This document shows, in pieces, positions 1-5,339 of a stretch of DNA of 7,916 nucleotides. A program made the position numbers and the translations under genes. Numbering within the stretch: the first letter of the stretch is position 1; each line of letters opens with the position of its first letter. The DNA is from Rhodobacterales bacterium 34-62-10 (GTDB lineage Bacteria > Pseudomonadota > Alphaproteobacteria > Rhodobacterales > Rhodobacteraceae), in the NCBI GenBank assembly GCA_002282555.1, contig NCJR01000078.1, forward strand, positions 1 to 7,916, read 5' to 3'. A model generated the notes under the pieces. It did no database searches. It was given only the letters and a program-made list of their open reading frames with translations, and was not told the origin of the DNA.

Positions 1-231
1 GTTGAAGGGCATCTCCTCGCGGTCCATGGCAAAGAAATACTGCCGGAAAAACTCGCCCAGCGCGGTGAACAGGTGCCGGAACCGGCCGATCACCGGAAAA
101 TTGCGCCGCACCGCATCTCCGGTCTGCATCCTGTCCACGATGAAAAAGACGATGGCCATCAGCACCGCAAGGCCAAGGACAAAAACGAACATCAGCGCCA
201 GAGCCGACAGCGCACTCATTGCGAAATCCAT
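1..231 (-). CDS. FMN-binding glutamate-synthase-like protein, N-terminal fragment (cut by window edge)
   Basis: Reading leftwards from an ATG at 231, 77 codons stay open to the window edge. Residues about 7-32 form one hydrophobic membrane segment, followed by a basic stretch VRRNFPVIGRFRHLF (41-55) and FFRQYFFAMDREEMPFN (61-77). The latter two blocks are what I recognise as the conserved N-terminus of the membrane-anchored 'FMN-binding glutamate synthase family' (YerD-like proteins resembling the GltB synthase domain). Members are roughly 500 residues, so most of the protein, including the FMN and Fe-S region, is outside the window and the catalytic role cannot be checked. AAAAGGG lies 8 bases before the ATG and supports this start; a second in-frame ATG at 219 is weaker. 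The gene is divergent from the DUF302 gene, and its ribosome-binding site abuts an FNR-type box. The family call is from memory of the N-terminal motif. Confidence 0.72.
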   Translation of the reverse strand, partial: MDFAMSALSALALMFVFVLGLAVLMAIVFFIVDRMQTGDAVRRNFPVIGRFRHLFTALGEFFRQYFFAMDREEMPFN

Positions 232-244
232 ACATTCAACCCTT

Positions 245-258
245 TTGATTTGTATCAA
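245..258. promoter_or_regulatory. FNR/FixK-type box (TTGAT-N4-ATCAA)
   Basis: The bases read TTGAT TTGT ATCAA, a perfect 14-bp dyad identical to the consensus for FNR, FnrL and FixK regulators of alphaproteobacteria. Its centre (251.5) is 111 bp before the DUF302 ATG and 20 bp before the ATG of the leftward gene. A TAGACT hexamer at 280-285 would place a rightward start near 292-293, about -41 from the box centre, as in FNR-activated class II promoters. For the leftward gene the box lies immediately before the Shine-Dalgarno, where a bound protein would more likely block than activate. The match is seen directly; binding and direction of control are inferred. Confidence 0.7.
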
Positions 259-266
259 TGCGCCCA

Positions 267-296
267 TTGGCACAGAACCTAGACTGTGCAGATAAT
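267..296 (+). promoter_or_regulatory. sigma-70-type promoter for the DUF302 gene
   Basis: TTGGCA (267-272) and GATAAT (291-296) each match the -35 and -10 consensus at five of six bases and are separated by 18 bp. Transcription would begin near 303, giving a leader of about 60 bases. This would put the upstream FNR-type box near -51, not an ideal activation distance; a weaker alternative -10 (TAGACT, 280-285) fits the box better. Either or both may be used. Confidence 0.5.
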
Positions 297-304
297 GAAT
301 CACC

Positions 305-343
305 GGCAAGACAGGTTCTTGCCAATCTCGGGCTTCGCCGCCC
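305..343 (+). other. two-hairpin 5' leader of the DUF302 gene
   Basis: GGCAAGA (305-311) and TCTTGCC (317-323) form a perfect 7-bp stem with a 5-base loop, followed by GGGC (330-333) pairing with GCCC (340-343). Neither is followed by a U-tract, so these are not obvious terminators. The second ends five bases before the Shine-Dalgarno GAGGAGG (348-354). They could protect the transcript or bind a regulator; the structures are read from sequence, the role is unknown. Confidence 0.35.
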
Positions 344-362
344 AAATGAGGAGGACACGACG

Positions 363-806
363 ATGAAACACCTGATGATAGGGCTGTGCATGACCGCTCT
401 GGCCGCGACGACCGCGCAGGCGCAGGATATGGTCACCTATACCACCGACCAGTCATTCGAGGATGTGGTGTTCGGGTTGGAAAACGCGATCATCGATCAG
501 GGTCTGGTGATCGACGCCACCTCGCATGTGGGCGACATGCTGGAACGGACCAAGGCCGATGTCGGCTCGGACGTGACGATTTTCACCAAGGCGGATGTCT
601 ACAGCTTCTGCTCCGCCGCCGTATCGCGCAAGGTGATGGAGGCGGACCCGATGAACATCGTGTTCTGCCCCTATGACATCTTCGTCGCCGTGTCGCCCGA
701 TACGCCCGACCAGACGATGATCGGCTATCGCACCTATCCCGAAGGCCCGATGCAGGAGGTGCAGGCCCTGCTCGACACCATCGCCAAGACCGCGATCGGA
801 CAGTAA
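363..806 (+). CDS. secreted DUF302-domain protein
   Basis: A 147-residue protein. Residues 1-20 are a typical signal peptide (basic start, hydrophobic core, AQA before the predicted cut at 20/21), so the mature protein is probably periplasmic. The remainder looks like a single DUF302 domain: a strand and helix (23-46), then GLVIDATSHVGDML (47-60), and a core segment NIVFCPYDIFVAV (98-110). DUF302 is a small alpha/beta fold of unknown biochemical function. Two cysteines, Cys83 and Cys102, remain in the mature protein and could form a disulphide or redox pair. The start was chosen because GAGGAGG lies 8 bases upstream and the signal peptide begins there; an in-frame ATG at 258 would place a charged 35-residue extension before it. 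Single-gene unit, divergent from the glutamate-synthase-like gene, with an FNR-type box between. Gene reality is certain; the DUF302 call is from fold pattern and memory. Confidence 0.85.
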   Translation: MKHLMIGLCMTALAATTAQAQDMVTYTTDQSFEDVVFGLENAIIDQGLVIDATSHVGDMLERTKADVGSDVTIFTKADVYSFCSAAVSRKVMEADPMNIVFCPYDIFVAVSPDTPDQTMIGYRTYPEGPMQEVQALLDTIAKTAIGQ

Positions 807-888
807 CGGACGCGAACAGACCAGCGCGACAGCGACGTGTTGATCACGCCACACTCGCGCCGGATCACAAGGTTATCACTTGAAATCG

Positions 889-922
889 AAAAACGCCGTG
901 GCATAGCGCTGCGGCGTTTTTT
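889..922 (+). terminator. Rho-independent terminator after the DUF302 gene
   Basis: AAAAACGCCG (889-898) and CGGCGTTTTT (912-921) pair perfectly around a 13-base loop, and the right arm runs into a run of six T. It lies 83 bases after the DUF302 stop. The A-tract on the left arm means it could also work in the other direction, though no leftward gene is present. Confidence 0.85.
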
Positions 923-982
923 GTCAAATGGGACAGGCGGAAAACCCCGGTGAACCAATGTCGCATCTGCGGAGTATTGTTT

Positions 983-996
983 GTGATGCCAATCAC
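983..996. promoter_or_regulatory. CRP/FNR-like palindrome upstream of the FAS1 gene
   Basis: GTGAT-GCCA-ATCAC is a perfect 5+5 dyad. Read one base wider it is TGTGA-N6-TCACG (982-997), nine of ten bases of the CRP half-sites. It lies 29 bp before the FAS1 ATG. A weak -10 candidate TATTGT (975-980) just upstream would put the site at the transcription start, a position suited to repression. No strong -35 was found. The dyad is seen directly; the regulator is inferred. Confidence 0.4.
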
Positions 997-1025
997 GGCG
1001 TCACCTGAACAATCTGGAGATCAAC

Positions 1026-1505
1026 ATGTTCCGCAGAACCTATCTTGCCCTGACCGCAGCCGCCCTGCTGGCGACCCCGGCCTTCGCCGACAAGCATTCC
1101 AAGGATATCGTTGACACCGCTGTCGAAGCGGGCAGCTTCACCACGCTGGTCGCCGCTGTCGAAGCCGCCGGTCTGGTCGAAACCCTCAAGGGCGAAGGCC
1201 CCTTCACCGTTTTCGCCCCCACGGATGAGGCATTCGCCGCCCTGCCCGCCGGCACCGTCGAAGACCTGCTCAAGCCCGAGAACAAAGCAATCCTGACCGC
1301 GATCCTGACCTATCACGTCGTGCCGGGCAAAGTCATGTCCACCGACCTGTCGAACAACATGACCGCCGCCACCGTTCAGGGTGACAACGTCACCATCATG
1401 ACCGAAGGCGGCGTGACCGTGAACGGCGCCAAGGTGACCACCGCCGACATCGAAACCTCGAACGGCGTGATCCACGTCATCGACACCGTAATCATGCCCA
1501 AGTGA
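1026..1505 (+). CDS. secreted fasciclin (FAS1) domain protein
   Basis: A 159-residue protein with a signal peptide (1-21, AFA before the predicted cut) and one complete FAS1 domain filling the rest. The family landmarks are all present: the H1 motif [13 protein letters not shown] (58-70), the TYHVVPG segment (95-101) carrying the conserved Tyr-His pair, and the H2 motif [13 protein letters not shown] (146-158). FAS1 domains are extracellular folds used in adhesion and ligand binding; short secreted single-domain versions are common in bacteria, usually with unknown ligand. Length and layout match those. GGAG at 1016-1019, six bases before the ATG, supports the start. It is a single-gene unit with its own terminator; the nearest gene upstream is separated by another terminator. 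No membrane anchor or cell-wall signal is visible, so it is likely periplasmic or released. Confidence 0.93.
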   Translation: MFRRTYLALTAAALLATPAFADKHSKDIVDTAVEAGSFTTLVAAVEAAGLVETLKGEGPFTVFAPTDEAFAALPAGTVEDLLKPENKAILTAILTYHVVPGKVMSTDLSNNMTAATVQGDNVTIMTEGGVTVNGAKVTTADIETSNGVIHVIDTVIMPK

Positions 1506-1552
1506 TCGCAACCAAGTGATCCCGAACATAAGGGTCTGAAACAATCCAGGAC

Positions 1553-1581
1553 AAAAGGCGGGCATTGTTGCCCGCCTTTTT
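1553..1581 (+). terminator. Rho-independent terminator after the FAS1 gene
   Basis: AAAAGGCGGGC (1553-1563) and GCCCGCCTTTT (1570-1580) form a perfect 11-bp stem with a 6-base loop, ending in a T run. It lies 48 bases after the stop codon and isolates this gene from the RTX gene. Confidence 0.93.
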
Positions 1582-1738
1582 CATGATGCGCCATGCTTCA
1601 GCCACAAAATCCACGTTTCAGCACCACAAACTGCAGTTGTCTTTGCATCAATCCATCTGCCCGGCTAGCGTCAGTAAAAAGCCGGACAGGAAATGCCCGT
1701 CGCGCAGTGCGAATTGACCAGTACGAACGGAGTACGCG

Positions 1739-3466
1739 ATGGCGACCATTTTCGAGACGGACGATGCCGCAGTCGGCACCACAACCCTTTATGCGCTGAC
1801 CCCCGGAGACGCCCTGCAAGGCGCGATCGTCATTGACGATACCGGGGATTCCGTGACCGCCGATCTGGTGGCCGGACAGACCTATACCTTCACCCTTGTC
1901 AGCGACGGCTTGCCCGAGCTTTTTTCCCTCAGCTACGATAACGGCAGCGACACTGGCAGCGTCTCGGGCGGCTTTGCCATCGAAAACACCTCGCAAACCC
2001 TTGTGCTGACCTTCACCGCCACGACAACCGGGCCCTATACCCTGACCGTGCTCAGCAATGGCGGCATCAACTATACCCTCAGCTTCGGCACCGCAGCCGC
2101 AAGCATCCCCACACCCGGGGACGATGTCCTGACCGGCACCGCCAGTGCGGACCTGCTTGACCTGCTGGATGGCAATGACAGCCTTGCAGCGGGCGGCGGA
2201 TCGGACCGCATCCTGGGCGGTGCGGGCAATGACACCGTCGCGGGCGACAGCGGCAATGACCTGCTGGATGGCGGCGATGGCGCGGATGCCCTGACCGGCG
2301 GTTCCGGCCGCGACACCCTCCTCGGCGGTGCGGGCAATGACCAGCTGGACGGCGGCAATGACGATGACCAACTGGACGGCGGCAGCGACGCCGATACGCT
2401 TCAGGGCGGCGCAGGCAATGATCTGCTGGCAGGCGGCGACGGCGATGACATCCTGGACGGCGGCACCGGCGACGACATCCTGACCGGCGGCGACGGCGCT
2501 GACACCTTCACCTTCCGCAGCAATCCCGGCATCGAGACCATCACCGATTTCACCACCGGGATCGACCGGATCGACCTGACCGGCTTCGGCTATTGGGATG
2601 CGGCACAACTTGCGCTCAATGACAATTCCGGCGAAACCCGGATCATGCTGGCCAACGGCGCCTATATCACACTGGACGGTGTGGCCATCGACAGCCTGAC
2701 AGCCGCGGATTTCATCCTTGATACCCCGCCCCCGGCACCCGTGGGAACCGAAGGCGCCGATATCCTGACCGGCACCGCCGCGCATGATGTGATCGACGCG
2801 GGCGCAGGCAGCGATGTGGTGCGCGCCGGTCTGGGCAATGACCAGATCCTTGGCGGCACCGGCGAAGACCGCCTGTTCGGGGAAGATGGCAACGACACCA
2901 TCGACGGTGGCTCGGGCGTGGACAGCATCAACGGCGGGGCTGGCAACGATGTCCTCCATGGTGATGCCAGCAACGACCTGATCTTCGGCGGCGACGGGGC
3001 TGATCTTGTGCATGGCGGTGCCGACAATGACCGCCTGAACGGGGATGGCGGCAATGACACGCTGATCGGCGACAGCGGCAATGACCGTCTCTTCGGCGGC
3101 GATGGCCATGACATGCTGGACGGTGGCGCGGGCAAGGACATGATGGATGGCGGTGCCGGCAACGACGTCATGCAAGGCGGCCTTGGGGCCGATGTGATGA
3201 CCGGCGGCAGCGGCGCGGATGTTTTCGTCTTCCTCGACCGCATGAACGAGGATCGGATCACCGACTTCGGCAATGGCATCGACCTGATCGATCTGTCCGG
3301 CTATGGCATTTTCGACTCTTCAGCCCTGACCATCACCCAGATCGGCACCGCCACCGAAATCCGCATCAACGCGGGCAACGCTGTGACCCTCGACGCCACC
3401 GACGCCGCCCTGATCGACAGCAGCGACTTCATCTTCGCGCCGCTGCCCGACATCGCCGTCGCCTGA
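1739..3466 (+). CDS. RTX calcium-binding protein with PPC-like N-terminus and two RTX-cap modules
   Basis: A 575-residue acidic, cysteine-free protein without a cleavable signal peptide, as expected for type I secretion substrates. Residues about 20-117 look like a beta-sandwich resembling the pre-peptidase C-terminal (PPC) domain: AGQTYTFTL (45-53) and TTTGPYTLTVLS (95-106). Then come two parallel modules. Module 1 has 14 nonapeptides of GGxGxDxLx type (127-252) and a serralysin-type cap (253-328: GADTFTF, ITDFTTGIDRIDLTGFG). Module 2 has 17 nonapeptides (339-491) and a second cap (492-567: GADVFVF, ITDFGNGIDLIDLSGYG). In the family these repeats bind calcium and fold outside the cell, and the C-terminal end carries the secretion signal. 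No protease, lipase or other catalytic domain is visible, so it may be a surface, adhesin or matrix protein. GGAG (1729-1732) precedes the ATG. No ABC exporter, fusion protein or TolC gene is nearby. The upstream spacer 1582-1738 has no clear promoter. Confidence 0.92.
   Translation: MATIFETDDAAVGTTTLYALTPGDALQGAIVIDDTGDSVTADLVAGQTYTFTLVSDGLPELFSLSYDNGSDTGSVSGGFAIENTSQTLVLTFTATTTGPYTLTVLSNGGINYTLSFGTAAASIPTPGDDVLTGTASADLLDLLDGNDSLAAGGGSDRILGGAGNDTVAGDSGNDLLDGGDGADALTGGSGRDTLLGGAGNDQLDGGNDDDQLDGGSDADTLQGGAGNDLLAGGDGDDILDGGTGDDILTGGDGADTFTFRSNPGIETITDFTTGIDRIDLTGFGYWDAAQLALNDNSGETRIMLANGAYITLDGVAIDSLTAADFILDTPPPAPVGTEGADILTGTAAHDVIDAGAGSDVVRAGLGNDQILGGTGEDRLFGEDGNDTIDGGSGVDSINGGAGNDVLHGDASNDLIFGGDGADLVHGGADNDRLNGDGGNDTLIGDSGNDRLFGGDGHDMLDGGAGKDMMDGGAGNDVMQGGLGADVMTGGSGADVFVFLDRMNEDRITDFGNGIDLIDLSGYGIFDSSALTITQIGTATEIRINAGNAVTLDATDAALIDSSDFIFAPLPDIAVA
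2117..2494 (+). repeat. RTX nonapeptide array 1 (14 x 27 bp)
   Basis: Fourteen consecutive in-frame 27-bp units encode degenerate GGxGxDxLx nonapeptides (residues 127-252 of the RTX protein), without insertions. Typical units contain GGCGGC followed by AATGAC or GATGAC. The first two units are the most diverged. The array ends directly in the first serralysin-type cap at 2495. Confidence 0.9.
2753..3211 (+). repeat. RTX nonapeptide array 2 (17 x 27 bp)
   Basis: Seventeen consecutive in-frame 27-bp units encode residues 339-491 and lead straight into the second cap at 3212. The spacing is unbroken. The array opens with GADILTGTA, close to GDDVLTGTA that opens array 1, consistent with a whole-module duplication followed by change in unit number. 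Confidence 0.9.
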
Positions 3467-3475
3467 CCCAAAACC

Positions 3476-3502
3476 AAGGCCCGCCCATCCCGGCGGGCCT
3501 TT
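3476..3502 (+). terminator. Rho-independent terminator after the RTX gene
   Basis: AAGGCCCGCC (3476-3485) and GGCGGGCCTT (3492-3501) form a perfect 10-bp stem with a 6-base loop, ten bases after the RTX stop. The T run is short (three) and is followed by eight consecutive C (3503-3510), so termination may depend mainly on stem strength. Confidence 0.8.
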
Positions 3503-3590
3503 CCCCCCCCTGACCGCGCGCCTCTTGGCCCGAAACGGCAACACCCCCGCGCCCGGCCCCATACTGGCCGCGCCACACAAGGGGGTGCCG

Positions 3591-4430
3591 ATGAAACTTG
3601 CCCAGATCGCCCTGTCCGATATCGCGGCGGATATCCTGCCCCGCGACAGGACCCTGACCGATGCGGCGGCGCTGGACGATCTGATCCGCTCCATCACCGC
3701 CATCGGATTGCGCCAACCGATCGAGGTGTTCGGCCTTGTGCAGGACGAGGGGCAACCCCAGCCCTATGGCCTGATCTCGGGCTATCGCCGCCTCATGGCG
3801 TTTCGCGCCATGGGCCAGACCACGATCCCCGCGATCTGCTGCAACCCTGCCGATATTCCCCAGGCGCTCGCCGCCATGGTCACCGAAAACGAGGTCCGCG
3901 CCCAGATTTCTCCGTGGGAAAAAGGCCGCCTGATCCTGCGCCTGCTGGAGGAAGGCACCTTTCCCGATGCCGCCTGCGCCATCGACACCCTCTATCCCGG
4001 CGCCACCCGCCAGCAACGCGCCCGGTTGCGTGGCTTTTGCCGGGTGGTCGATATCCTCATGGACACGCCGCTGCGCACACCCGAAGCCCTCAGCACCGCG
4101 CGCATGGACCGCCTCGCCACCGCGCTGCGCATGGATGGCGGCCCCGCGATCATCGCCACGCTCATCGCCCATGCAGGCCCGTCCCACAGCCTGCCCCAGC
4201 AATGGGAGGCGCTGCGCCCCATCCTCAACACCATCCTGACCGAACCCGAAAAGGGCAGCAAACCCCACCGCCCCCGCCACGCCCTGACCCTGCGCCAGGG
4301 CATGACCCTCACCCGCGTGCGGGCCCCGAACGGCTGGATCATCCGCCTGACAGGACCAATGGCCAGGTCACCCGGTCTGGTCGATGATGTCTTCGATCTG
4401 GTGGAACGGTGGTTGCAACCCGAGGAGTGA
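3591..4430 (+). CDS. orphan ParB/Spo0J-like protein
   Basis: A 279-residue protein whose first ~110 residues match the ParB N-terminal (CTP-binding) domain: GLRQPIEV (39-46), GYRRLMAFRAMG (64-75, equivalent to the GERRxRA box, with Tyr in place of Glu), and TENEVRAQISPWEKG (98-112, equivalent to ENxxRxxLxPxExA). Residues about 113-160 are helical, where ParB proteins have their DNA-binding helix-turn-helix. The tail (about 229-279, with NGWIIRLTGP and DDVFDLVERWL) looks like strands plus a helix and does not resemble the usual ParB dimer domain. AAGGGGG (3579-3585) precedes the ATG; a TTG at 3525 in frame would add 22 proline-rich residues without a ribosome-binding site and is less likely. 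There is no parA beside it and no parS-like TGTTTCACGTGAAACA in the window, so it is probably not the main chromosome-partition protein; a nucleoid or plasmid-derived regulator is possible. I recall similar orphan proteins in Rhodobacterales. Confidence 0.8.
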   Translation: MKLAQIALSDIAADILPRDRTLTDAAALDDLIRSITAIGLRQPIEVFGLVQDEGQPQPYGLISGYRRLMAFRAMGQTTIPAICCNPADIPQALAAMVTENEVRAQISPWEKGRLILRLLEEGTFPDAACAIDTLYPGATRQQRARLRGFCRVVDILMDTPLRTPEALSTARMDRLATALRMDGGPAIIATLIAHAGPSHSLPQQWEALRPILNTILTEPEKGSKPHRPRHALTLRQGMTLTRVRAPNGWIIRLTGPMARSPGLVDDVFDLVERWLQPEE

Positions 4431-4460
4431 TCGACCGGGCGCGCCCCTCTGGGATGCTGC

Positions 4461-4489
4461 TTGCCGCAGGCCCGGTTGCGTATTACATT
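4461..4489 (+). promoter_or_regulatory. promoter of the toxin-antitoxin operon
   Basis: TTGCCG (4461-4466) and TACATT (4484-4489) are spaced by 17 bp and each match four of six consensus bases. Transcription would start near 4496, leaving a short leader with AAAGGA (4507-4512) before the GTG. The -10 lies within the operator-like palindrome. The AT-rich patch 4480-4500 stands out from its GC-rich surroundings. Confidence 0.45.
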
Positions 4490-4494
4490 GTAAT
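4482..4494. promoter_or_regulatory. palindromic operator of the toxin-antitoxin operon
   Basis: ATTACA-T-TGTAAT is a perfect 6+6 inverted repeat with one central base, overlapping the predicted -10. Ribbon-helix-helix antitoxins, and the toxin-antitoxin complex, normally repress their own operon by binding such short repeats at the promoter. The repeat is seen; binding is inferred from the family. Confidence 0.55.
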
Positions 4495-4519
4495 CAGTTA
4501 GCGCCGAAAGGAATACGCC

Positions 4520-4804
4520 GTGGGCACCACACCCTATTCTATTCGTCTCGACGACGACTTGCGCAAATCACTCGAGAAAGAAGCCGAGATCGAGGATCGC
4601 TCGCCTGCGCAACTCGCCGTGCGTGCCATCCGGTCCATGCTGGAAGCCAAAGCCGCCAAGCGCGCGGCCATTGACGCCGCACTCGCCGACGCAGATCAGG
4701 GGAAATTCATCTCTGCCGAAGCCATGAATGCATGGATCGACACGTGGGACAGCGATAACGAACTTCCCACACCCAAGGCTGACATCACCCGCGACACTGT
4801 ATGA
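4520..4804 (+). CDS. ribbon-helix-helix antitoxin (CopG/ParD-like)
   Basis: A 94-residue protein starting at GTG with AAAGGA seven bases upstream. Residues 3-42 fit a ribbon-helix-helix DNA-binding domain: strand TTPYSIRL (3-10), helix 11-24, turn DRSP (26-29), helix 30-42. The second half is a charged helix (43-75) followed by an acidic, proline-containing tail (76-94), the part that in this family wraps around and neutralises the toxin. The downstream ParE-like gene overlaps it by four bases (ATGA), the classic arrangement of antitoxin-first modules. Its likely DNA target is the palindrome at 4482-4494, giving autorepression. The family call is secure from the pairing; the exact subfamily is not. 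Confidence 0.88.
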   Translation: MGTTPYSIRLDDDLRKSLEKEAEIEDRSPAQLAVRAIRSMLEAKAAKRAAIDAALADADQGKFISAEAMNAWIDTWDSDNELPTPKADITRDTV

Positions 4805-5082
4805 AGATCGTCTTCCTGGAAAGCGCGGCGCAGGACATCCAATGGTTCCGCTATTATTATCAATCTGTTTTCCCAGAAGGCAGCGCCAAGGCGCGCGACA
4901 GGCTCAAGGCCATCCAGACGACATTGGCGGCCAATCCCTATATCGGACAGCCCAGTGACACCGTCAAAGCCGTGCGCGAACTCTTGATCCCCCGGACGCC
5001 TTTCACCCTCATCTATCGCGTGACACCAACCCAGATCGAGGTTCTTCGCCTCTGGGATACACGGCAAGGCAACGTATATTGA
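4801..5082 (+). CDS. ParE/RelE-superfamily toxin
   Basis: A 93-residue basic protein with the ParE/RelE fold pattern: strand MKIVFLESAAQDI (1-13), a helical pair through about 44 (WFRYYYQSVFPEG, then ARDRLKAIQTTL), NPYIGQPS (45-52), then strands VRELLIPRTPFTLIYRV (58-74) and IEVLRLWDTRQ (79-89). The RLWDTRQ ending is characteristic of ParE-like members. ParE proteins poison DNA gyrase and RelE relatives cleave mRNA on ribosomes; sequence alone does not settle which applies here, though resemblance is closer to ParE. The ATG overlaps the antitoxin stop (ATGA) and no Shine-Dalgarno is visible close before it, so translation is probably coupled to the antitoxin. No truncation or frameshift is seen, so the toxin is probably functional. 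No clear terminator follows. Confidence 0.88.
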   Translation: MKIVFLESAAQDIQWFRYYYQSVFPEGSAKARDRLKAIQTTLAANPYIGQPSDTVKAVRELLIPRTPFTLIYRVTPTQIEVLRLWDTRQGNVY

Positions 5083-5258
5083 AGCTCTTGTCGGCCAGAA
5101 TACCGCCGCCTCAGACCGTCGGCCCCTCGCCCAGCGGTTCCGTCGCCGCTGCAAAAGACCCGGCTCAAACGGATCCGCTCTCATGGCTTCGCAGGAAATC
5201 CCGTTAAAATATCCCTAACGCGAACCGACAACCCCTTGAAATCGCTCAATCCGTAAAA

Positions 5259-5275
5259 TGTCCCACGGTGGGACA
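5259..5275. repeat. inverted repeat TGTCCCA-CGG-TGGGACA
   Basis: A perfect 7+7 inverted repeat with a 3-base centre. On the minus strand it is followed by TTTT (complement of 5255-5258), so it may be a second, weaker terminator behind clpB. It could instead be a protein-binding site: its right arm with following bases, TGGGACAGGCG (5269-5279), recurs at 929-939. The dyad is certain; its function is open. Confidence 0.45.
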
Positions 5276-5280
5276 GGCGC

Positions 5281-5316
5281 AAAAGAAAGGGGCCGCAGGG
5301 TTTCCCCCACGGCCCC
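5281..5316 (-). terminator. Rho-independent terminator of clpB
   Basis: On the minus strand GGGGCCG (5316-5310) pairs with CGGCCCC (5295-5289), with an inner GGG/CCC pairing and a small A-rich loop, and is followed by TTTCTTTT (5288-5281). It begins about 24 bases after the clpB stop codon, the expected place. On the plus strand no T run follows, so it should not stop rightward transcription efficiently. Confidence 0.85.
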
Positions 5317-5339
5317 GGTTTCAGGTCGGATGACCCGGA

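Noticed and set aside
2..295. 97-codon plus-strand open frame at the left edge
   Set aside because: It is antisense to the conserved N-terminus of the glutamate-synthase-like gene and runs through the FNR box and promoter; the product is low-complexity Arg/Thr/Ser-rich.
889..922. Hairpin after the DUF302 gene as a small RNA or riboswitch upstream of FAS1
   Set aside because: Perfect stem, A/T-tracts and distance from the stop codon fit an ordinary terminator; no conserved aptamer features are visible.
1598..3175. 525-codon open frame on the minus strand opposite the RTX gene
   Set aside because: It mirrors the 27-bp RTX repeats: the periodic GC-rich codons leave the opposite frame free of stops and give a monotonous Val/Ala/Ile-rich product. 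It lacks a recognisable domain, while the plus-strand frame has clear family motifs.
3429..4280. 283-codon open frame on the minus strand across the RTX end and the ParB-like gene
   Set aside because: It spans a terminator and runs antisense to two well-supported genes; the product is low-complexity Gly/Ala/Arg-rich without motifs, a common artefact of high GC.
4431..4456. GGGCGCGCCC palindrome just after the ParB-like stop codon as a terminator
   Set aside because: It is a self-complementary run without room for a loop and without a following T tract.
5083..5339. Possible small gene or tRNA between the toxin and clpB
   Set aside because: No convincing short reading frame with a ribosome-binding site and no cloverleaf were found; the spacer is explained by clpB terminator signals and short dyads.
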